A stretch of DNA of 57,613 nt, from positions 1-57,613 of the forward strand of contig CACWWZ010000028.1 in NCBI GenBank assembly GCA_902764705.1. Reading direction: 5' to 3'. The stretch is from an uncultured Prevotellaceae bacterium (GTDB taxonomy: Bacteria; Bacteroidota; Bacteroidia; Bacteroidales; Bacteroidaceae). Shown piece after piece: positions 15,113 to 20,887 of the stretch. Each line of letters starts with the position of its first letter. Position 1 is the first letter of the stretch. Made by a program: the position numbers and the translations under genes. The notes beneath the pieces were generated by a model, which did no database searches, had not been told where the DNA came from, and was given only the letters and a program-made list of their open reading frames with translations.

Positions 15113-16060
15113 ATGCTACAATACCTTATTATATTATTAGATGATAGGTCAACTTCATTTTGTCACTACGAAATCCCAAATGACAGGAATAAAAGGCTGA
15201 TAGACCTTGATGACTTGAAACAAGGGATAAAATATGCCATGATGGAGAATCTAATGATACAGTTTGTCTATCCAGACTTAGAACTGCCTGAGCAATATAC
15301 AGGAGTTATAAACTCTATAGACCATATTGACATCAAACCATTTGTAGATAAGCGAGATATCGATTCTGACGTAATCGTTTTTAATGGATTACCTCTCAAT
15401 CTTTTAGAAGAAAGCTATCCAACTTCTATATTTCGAATGTCACCACAGGAATTCTTTGATTTTCCTCCATATTTAGTTAAGAAAATATGTCGTTCCATTA
15501 AAAGGGTCAACATTGTTATTTCGAACATGGATCCTATTTTAGCATGGGATTTAGACAGATATAAATCTAAACTGAATGACCTATCAGATATAATAGAGCA
15601 AGAATACGTTAATGGCAACATATCTCAATGGAACATATTAACGGATAGAATTTCATTGTCTGAGATGAATAATTGTAATGCAGGCGACACATCCATTACA
15701 CTTGCACCGAATGGAAAACTCTACATCTGTCCAGCATTTTATTATGAGAATATAGAAGACTCAGTTGGTGATGTTTATAATGGTTTAAATATTCCCAATC
15801 AATATCTTTACAAATTACAATTTGCTCCGATATGCCGTCATTGTGATGCTTACCAATGCAAAAGATGTGTGTGGCTTAATCGAAAAAGGACACTGGAGGT
15901 CAATACTCCCAGCCACGAACAATGCGTAGCATCTCATTTGGAAAGAAATGCTTCAAGGTCTTTTTTGCATAATCTTCGAAGGCATGGTGAATTTATGTCA
16001 GATAAAGAAATAAACGAAATAGATTATTTAGACCCTTTTAATAATAAAGACAAATGGTAA
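15113..16060 (+). CDS. CXXX repeat peptide maturase, SPASM-like without radical SAM core
   Basis: A 315-aa protein that I match to the family named 'CXXX repeat peptide maturase'. Its N-terminal 180 residues have a barrel-like pattern but no CxxxCxxC motif. The C-terminal part carries a SPASM-like cysteine set: NNCNAGDTSITLAPNGKL, LYICPAFYYE, PICRHCDAYQCKRCVWLNRKR and SHEQC. It is therefore probably a pseudo-radical-SAM partner that binds iron-sulfur clusters or the peptide and works with the preceding enzyme. It starts 4 bp after that gene's stop. The final seven bases overlap the next gene. Confidence 0.85.
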   Translation: MLQYLIILLDDRSTSFCHYEIPNDRNKRLIDLDDLKQGIKYAMMENLMIQFVYPDLELPEQYTGVINSIDHIDIKPFVDKRDIDSDVIVFNGLPLNLLEESYPTSIFRMSPQEFFDFPPYLVKKICRSIKRVNIVISNMDPILAWDLDRYKSKLNDLSDIIEQEYVNGNISQWNILTDRISLSEMNNCNAGDTSITLAPNGKLYICPAFYYENIEDSVGDVYNGLNIPNQYLYKLQFAPICRHCDAYQCKRCVWLNRKRTLEVNTPSHEQCVASHLERNASRSFLHNLRRHGEFMSDKEINEIDYLDPFNNKDKW

Positions 16061-16326
16061 CAAGGAAAAAAGTAGGGCAAGTGACACCCGAAGAGCGTAA
16101 TGAGATTCAGACACTTTTTGAACGTCGCAATGGATTGAATGAGTTGGCTAAGATTCTTACGAGTGACAACACTGAACTATATGAGAAATTGGTTAAAGAC
16201 ATGGGTGATACTACCACAAAATATCAGAATTGGTGGGATCGTATGGCTCAGAAATATCAATGGGAGAGTTCAGAAAATGGAAAATGGGAGATTAATTTTG
16301 AGACCTGTGAGATATTCTTGACATAA
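16054..16326 (+). CDS. CXXX repeat peptide modification system protein
   Basis: A 90-aa cytoplasmic protein starting within the end of the previous gene. It is helical in its first 60 residues (VTPEERNEIQTLFERRNGL, then LAKILTSDNTELYEKLVKD) and ends with a WW-containing segment (YQNWWDRMAQKYQW) and a short beta hairpin. I match it to the small 'CXXX repeat peptide modification system protein' family found in these loci. Its size and position suggest a peptide-recognition or scaffolding subunit comparable to RRE-type adaptors, but no RRE fold is visible by eye. A strong terminator follows at 16350-16399, closing the operon. Confidence 0.8.
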   Translation: MVTRKKVGQVTPEERNEIQTLFERRNGLNELAKILTSDNTELYEKLVKDMGDTTTKYQNWWDRMAQKYQWESSENGKWEINFETCEIFLT

Positions 16327-16349
16327 CGATTCTGGAGAATAACTTCTAC

Positions 16350-16399
16350 GCCCAACCACCCATTTCATACTAAGAATCGTAGTGAGTGGTTGGGCTTTT
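16350..16399 (+). terminator. Terminator of the CXXX-peptide operon
   Basis: GCCCAACCAC (16350-16359) pairs perfectly with GTGGTTGGGC (16386-16395), followed by TTTT. Confidence 0.85.
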
Positions 16400-16412
16400 C
16401 AATAAAAATTAG

Positions 16413-16420
16413 TAACTTTG
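16413..16420 (+). promoter_or_regulatory. Promoter of the archaemetzincin-like lipoprotein gene
   Basis: TAACTTTG box 13 nt downstream of the operon terminator; leader about 20 nt before ATG at 16445. Confidence 0.6.
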
Positions 16421-16444
16421 CACTCACTCCAAACTAATGATAAG

Positions 16445-17053
16445 ATGAGAGCGACATTAGTCTATTTCCTGTTAGCAGTCCTGATGCTATGTGGCTGCAA
16501 GAAAACGGAACAAGCAAACTGCACCTGTCCGCCAACAATATTCTTGCAACCTTATGACAACTATACTCAGAAGGAAGCAAAGCAGCTGAGCAAGGTGTTA
16601 GAAAAGAAGTTCTTGGATCTATACGGTGTGGAGTTTGAGTTTGAAGTCCTACCCAATAAGAAACTTTCTGCTGACCTGATGAACAATAGTAAGTCACGTT
16701 ACAGAGCTGATAAGATTATAGACTCACTGAAAAAAGAGGCTAGCGACCATCGAATCATGATAGGCTTGACTCATAAAGACGTTTCTGTACCATACAAAGG
16801 TAAACCAGATTGGGGTGTGCTTGGTCTTAGCATACATGGTACATATGCTTGTGTGGTATCTGACTATAGACTAAAGCACAAGAAACGTGATTATTGGAAG
16901 GTCGTAACGCATGAGTTTACTCATACTGCCTGCAACTATAGTCATTGTCCTAATGATGACCCAACTTGCATTATGAAGGATGCTAAAGGCAAAGCTGATT
17001 TTGCTAATAAGGTCAGCTTTTGTAAGACGTGCAGAGAAAATATCAACATCTGA
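16445..17053 (+). CDS. Archaemetzincin-like zinc metalloprotease lipoprotein
   Basis: A 202-aa protein with a lipoprotein signal (MRATLVYFLLAVLMLCGCKK, lipobox LCGC, lipidated Cys at about residue 18). The C-terminus shows HEFTHTACNYSHC, then PNDDPTCIM and FCKTC. This follows the archaemetzincin (M54) pattern of an HExxH zinc site with a third His, then a four-Cys structural zinc motif. Two departures are visible: the conserved Gly after HExxH is Cys, and one extra residue lies before the third His. The catalytic Glu and both His of HExxH are present, so it may be active at the envelope. It has its own promoter, but its place after the peptide operon suggests it might process the exported peptide; this is a guess. 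Confidence 0.7.
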   Translation: MRATLVYFLLAVLMLCGCKKTEQANCTCPPTIFLQPYDNYTQKEAKQLSKVLEKKFLDLYGVEFEFEVLPNKKLSADLMNNSKSRYRADKIIDSLKKEASDHRIMIGLTHKDVSVPYKGKPDWGVLGLSIHGTYACVVSDYRLKHKKRDYWKVVTHEFTHTACNYSHCPNDDPTCIMKDAKGKADFANKVSFCKTCRENINI

Positions 17054-17175
17054 CGTGGACTTTTCCAAAGAAAAAACCGATTTATATGGTGTTTTGAAAA
17101 AATGTAACCAACTTTTTAGAATCTATATTAAAGGAGATTTTTTGTAATTCACAGTTACACCTGTTTTTCAGGAAA

Positions 17176-17784
17176 GAATTATTTTTTTCAGAACAACTAT
17201 ATAAAAGAGTGAAAAAATGTCTACCAACAAAATAATGACATTAGAGGGGTCTCTAGCTATTATTTTAATGTTTCAGATTTTTTAACTTGGATTAGCTACA
17301 GGTTGATAATACCTTTAGTTATAGTTGCAATTGAACAAGGGAATTTTCCAAATCGGGAGTTCCTTTGTTTCTTTAGCTAGAGAACATTTTTTTTCAAAGC
17401 TACCTTACAAAAGTAAGAAAAAATATCCGTGCCAGAAATACGGTTAAGTAAAGTGAAAATGGACTCAACCAGAAACGGCCAGCAACATACCCTTTATTTT
17501 TCAATGATATGAGGGGTTAGGTGCTACTCAATAATGGTCTGGTAAACAGCGACACTAAAAATGAAGATGCACGGTGATTAAAAATTGCTTTTGTCTGTAG
17601 GAATTATTCTGGGCTACTGAAAATCTAGATTGAGAAAATAGCATGAAAATCGCTGTGAGATACTCGATACTTTTGCTTTCAGATATATGGGGAAACAGGA
17701 GGCGCATAATCGCGTCTTTTGTTTTGCCCCGCAGTAGAACATTTTTTTTCAAGCACACCATATAAAAGTAGGAAAAAATATCCG
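17176..17784 (+). repeat. Three AT-rich direct repeats in an 800-bp non-coding block
   Basis: A roughly 48-bp unit occurs at 17382-17430 and 17737-17784 (GAACATTTTTTTTCAA, then ACAAAAGTA or ATAAAAGTA, then GAAAAAATATCCGT), with a weaker copy at 17176-17221. The 17054-17848 stretch has no credible gene and is strongly AT-rich, ending just before the second helicase-like gene. Plausible readings are an iteron-type replication origin or repeated promoter/operator elements. Confidence 0.5.
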
Positions 17785-17848
17785 TTCTAAAAAACAGATG
17801 AATTTGAGGCAAGGTTAACTTGCTTTTTTACCCATTAAACGAAAGTAA

Positions 17849-19612
17849 ATGGAACCAATTATTATTCATTCTGGAGAGGCTCGTTATCTTAGTGAGCTTC
17901 CCGAATTTCAAGATGGCTTGCCGCATGGCATAGTCAACAAAACGAAAACAGATGTTGGCGGTACTTATGTCGCAGCAAACTGTAGATCAAACTATATTAT
18001 CGTGTGTCCGTTCAGGGACTTGGTGGATAGCATAGCAGCAGATAAGAATAACAAGTACGATGTCTTCAAATGTTACGGTGGAATCAAAGAATATCAATTC
18101 CGAAAATACATCAAAGAACACAAGATTTACAAGATTGCCGTTACTTATGACAGCTTAGACAAGCTTCTGAGATGGATGGGTAATAATACAGATACTTGGA
18201 AGGTGTTGATTGACGAATACCATCTTATTCTAGAGGACATGGACTACCGAGAGTCTGCTATCATGCAAATGTGCTGGAATATACACAAGTTCAAGCATTA
18301 CACTTTCTTGTCAGCTACTCCAATAGATGAAGAATATGAGATTGATTTCTTCAAGAACTTACCACATTACAAGGTGGTTTGGCCACTAGGATTACCCATT
18401 ACCGTTAGAAAGATAAAGGCTACATGCTTACCACATGGACTGGCCAAACTGATTAGTATTTTTAAAGAAGTAGGAATCTACCTGCCAGACGTTAACGGAG
18501 AGAGAAAGAAGGTAGAACAGCTTTTCATTTTTCTTAATTCTGTAACAACCATTAAGCAAGTCATCGACACTCTTGAATTGGAAGAAGATGAAGTGAAGGT
18601 CTGCTGTGCTCAGAGACAACGGAACAGACTTATTCTTGGTAGATTCAAAAGAGAGTCTGCTATTGCACCAAACAAGAGAATCAACTTCTTTACCAAAAAG
18701 AGTTTCCAAGGGTGCAATCTATTTTCTAACAATGGACTCATCATTGTGGCAAGCGACGTACACAGAACACAAACACTGGTAGATATAACCACAACGATGG
18801 AACAGATAAGCGGTAGGCTCAGAGAAAATGACGAATACCATAACATCTTCCGAAATACAATGGTACATATCTATTCAACAAACAATAGTGTCTTGTCACA
18901 GGTTGAGTTTGATGCAGAAATGAACAGGAAAGAGGATGCCGCAGTACGATTGCTATCCCTGCAAAAGAAAGCTGATGAGAAGGAATTGAATGCACTCATT
19001 AAGAGGGTCAACATCGAGAATGACATATTGTCTATAGAAGAAGGTCGGTTAGTCCGCAATGAATTGAAGAAGAAGGCTTTTATCAGAAAGCAGAAAATAA
19101 GGGAGGCCTACAAAGATGGAATAAACCTGAGAGCTGCCTATAATAAGTCTGAGAAGTTCGTACAGGCAAAACAAGAATACTGGGACGAGTTCGATTCACT
19201 ACTTGCACGGGCAGTAACTATCTCGTATGAGAAACTGCTTAGAGATTACTTAGAGCATCCTTCTGAACAATACGAAATCGAATATCCAGAGTTCAAAGAC
19301 ATTAAGCGATACCTTAAAGAAACGGAAATGAATAGTTGTCGTTGGAATAAGGATAAGATGCTGAGTGTTGTTGAGGACAAGAAGAAACTGCAACAGGCTT
19401 TCAGGGCTATATACCAAAGGGGAGTTTTCATTAGCGATAATCAAATGAAGATACTACTCGCTGAACAATTCAACAGGCTTGGTATCAACCTATCTCCGAA
19501 AGCCACTCAAATACTCAACTGTGACATATATCACGTTGAAAGATGCAGTCAGACCATTGATAAGAAGAAAGTCAACGGCTACAAACTGGGCGATATGCTA
19601 TTTCATTTCTAA
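17849..19612 (+). CDS. Second SF2 helicase-like protein with noncanonical P-loop
   Basis: A 587-aa protein with the same plan as the gene at 7746. Motif I position reads TDVGGTYVA (residues about 35-43, Lys absent), followed by YIIVCPF (Ia), VLIDEYH (motif II), TFLSATPI (motif III), LFIFLNSV (motif IV-like), a K-K-S-F-Q-G segment and MEQISGRLRE (motif VI). The C-terminal 200 residues are highly charged and helical (KELNALIKRVNIENDI, NELKKKAFIRKQKIREAYKDG). The loss of the P-loop Lys in both copies suggests conserved altered nucleotide binding rather than random decay. It lies after an AT-rich repeat block that may be an origin, so a replication-initiation role is attractive but inferred. The GIY-YIG gene starts 7 bp after its stop. 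Confidence 0.72.
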   Translation: MEPIIIHSGEARYLSELPEFQDGLPHGIVNKTKTDVGGTYVAANCRSNYIIVCPFRDLVDSIAADKNNKYDVFKCYGGIKEYQFRKYIKEHKIYKIAVTYDSLDKLLRWMGNNTDTWKVLIDEYHLILEDMDYRESAIMQMCWNIHKFKHYTFLSATPIDEEYEIDFFKNLPHYKVVWPLGLPITVRKIKATCLPHGLAKLISIFKEVGIYLPDVNGERKKVEQLFIFLNSVTTIKQVIDTLELEEDEVKVCCAQRQRNRLILGRFKRESAIAPNKRINFFTKKSFQGCNLFSNNGLIIVASDVHRTQTLVDITTTMEQISGRLRENDEYHNIFRNTMVHIYSTNNSVLSQVEFDAEMNRKEDAAVRLLSLQKKADEKELNALIKRVNIENDILSIEEGRLVRNELKKKAFIRKQKIREAYKDGINLRAAYNKSEKFVQAKQEYWDEFDSLLARAVTISYEKLLRDYLEHPSEQYEIEYPEFKDIKRYLKETEMNSCRWNKDKMLSVVEDKKKLQQAFRAIYQRGVFISDNQMKILLAEQFNRLGINLSPKATQILNCDIYHVERCSQTIDKKKVNGYKLGDMLFHF

Positions 19613-19619
19613 CTGGGCT

Positions 19620-20039
19620 ATGCTTTATTTCATTAAAAGTGGGAACTACTGCAAGGTTGGCTACACCAAGGATTCAAAGGCATTTTTCGAGAGAATGAGA
19701 AAATACCTGACACACAATCCATACTTCCAGATACTAGACATACAGAAAGGAGATATGACAGACGAGAAGATGATTCACGTCTTGATACCAGAGTAGCTAT
19801 ACCATTATGGTGAATGGTGCCTATGGAACAAAGAGATAGCTCAAATATGGCTGGATTATTTCAAGATACAGACAGAGGCTGGGCTAGAATCATACTTCTA
19901 TCTAAGGAATAAGAAAGCTAACAAGGCTATCGTACAGAGATTTAAGAACTCACCATATCTTAATTTCGTCAGATATTTCAGAAAGGAGTCCAATCTAGAT
20001 TTGTCTGAACCAGACGAAACGGAGTGGCGGACACCTTAA
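19620..20039 (+). pseudogene. GIY-YIG (MUG113/T5orf172-like) nuclease gene with an in-frame amber codon
   Basis: From ATG 19620 the frame reads LYFIKSGNYCKVGYTK, the GIY-YIG-type start of the T5orf172/MUG113 family, and continues to IPE before TAG at 19794-19796. The same frame then continues without a break for 80 codons (LYHYGEWCLWNKEIAQIWL onward, the GEW(F/C) segment of the family) to TAA at 20037-20039. So a 139-codon gene is interrupted by exactly one amber codon. It may be a recent pseudogene, or be read through with an inserted residue. Several neighbours on the element end with ordinary TAG stops, which argues against general recoding. Confidence 0.75.
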
Positions 20040-20056
20040 TCAAAATACAATCATAT

Positions 20057-20105
20057 AGTGGCGCATCACAAGGGTAATACTCTATGGTGTGCCACTTTTC
20101 TTTTT
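20057..20105 (+). terminator. Terminator at the end of the element's gene block
   Basis: AGTGGC (20057-20062) pairs with GCCACT (20091-20096), extended by imperfect GCATCACA/TGGTGT pairing, followed by TTTCTTTTTT. Confidence 0.65.
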
Positions 20106-20221
20106 TACAGGAATTCTGGAATACAGGAATCGGAATTACCAAGGAAATAGAGATACATGATTATTTGTTTCCGCCTTCAAACTTTTCTCCGTTTTCATTC
20201 TTCATTCTCATTAAAAATGAC

Positions 20222-20229
20222 TATCTTTG
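20222..20229 (+). promoter_or_regulatory. Promoter-like box facing the right boundary repeat
   Basis: TATCTTTG, with no ORF before the boundary repeat. It could transcribe the tRNA fragment and, in the circular form, the integrase whose gene follows the left repeat. That reading is inference. GTTGACCGCA, a candidate integrase arm site matching 4581-4590, follows at 20260-20269. Confidence 0.4.
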
Positions 20230-20330
20230 TGGCGTAATTCTTGAACATGTTGACCTATAGTTGACCGCAAGATTACAGGGAGATGTGTAACATGCTGATT
20301 TTGAGAGCCCAATAAGGCTATAAGGGAGAG

Positions 20331-20500
20331 ACTCATAATCTGGAGGTCGTAGGTTCAAGCCCTACCTGGTCCACACAAAGGTCTCAGAGATAATCTGAGG
20401 CTTTTTTGTACTCCAAAACCTCTATTTACAAGGACTTCCGAGATTTCAGGTGCTTCCACTTGTAAGAGAGTCTGATTTCCTGTAGATTTTTGGATTTCTT
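20331..20500 (+). repeat. Right 170-bp boundary repeat (attR) with tRNA 3' fragment
   Basis: 168 of 170 bases match 4391-4560 by eye, including the tRNA-Met-like 3' part (20331-20373) and terminator (20380-20408). The 5' flank GAGAGA pairs with only three of the five bases of the anticodon stem, and no acceptor 5' strand precedes it, so this is again a fragment. Confidence 0.8.
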
Positions 20501-20515
20501 AAAAAACTTACTATT

Positions 20516-20569
20516 ATGCTGACAATCAGAGCAGAAGTCCTAAAGGACAAAAAAATACAGAGGATATAG
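20516..20569 (+). pseudogene. Stub of a second integrase gene
   Basis: ATG 20516 begins MLTIRAEVLKDKKIQRI and stops at TAG 20567. It aligns with the first codons of the integrase at 4614 (MLTIKAEVQKDRK) and follows an identical tRNA-fragment repeat. It is therefore the 5' remnant of a related integrase whose element has been lost, marking the site as a repeated integration target. Confidence 0.75.
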
Positions 20570-20607
20570 TGCTTTGGACCTTCAGTTTTTTTTTGTGTCA
20601 AAATGCG

Positions 20608-20685
20608 AAAAGCTTCATATTTGGGCTTAACCAGCTTAGTATCAGCCTATTAACTAATATGAACCTTTTTCAAAAAGCTTCATAT
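20608..20685 (+). repeat. AAAAGCTTCATAT direct repeats in the scar region
   Basis: The 13-mer occurs at 20608-20620 and 20673-20685; TTAACCAGC also recurs (20629 and 20723). No gene is visible in 20570-20887. Confidence 0.5.
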
Positions 20686-20698
20686 ACCATCATCACAG

Positions 20699-20783
20699 CA
20701 AAACAACTTGTTTTGGTGTGATTAACCAGCCTTTAACGATTGAAAAGTATGCCTTCTACGACACCAAAACAAGTTGTTTTGGT
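20699..20783. repeat. Two copies of a CAAAACAA/TTGTTTTG palindrome
   Basis: CAAAACAA-C-TTGTTTTG at 20699-20715, and ACCAAAACAA-G-TTGTTTTGGT at 20763-20783, the second being the reverse complement of the first apart from flanks. Each half-site is perfect. These could be paired operators or a small palindromic repeat element. Confidence 0.6.
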
Positions 20784-20797
20784 ACAAAGAGTTATAT

Positions 20798-20834
20798 CAA
20801 AAAGCCTCCCCGCCAGCATTGTGTGACGGGAAGG
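20798..20834 (-). terminator. Terminator of the SpoIIE-phosphatase operon
   Basis: On the minus strand CCTTCCCG pairs with CGGGGAGG (20827-20834 and 20805-20812), then CTTTTTG. Confidence 0.7.
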
Positions 20835-20887
20835 CCCATGTTGTTATCCTAAATCAATACCTATTGATGCGTTACTCTTTGTCTTGT

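Noticed and set aside
4391-20500. Element-wide amber recoding (TAG read as an amino acid)
   Set aside because: Several element genes (stops at 9560, 10351, 11668) end with TAG and the reading frames after them show no conserved continuation; only the GIY-YIG gene does.
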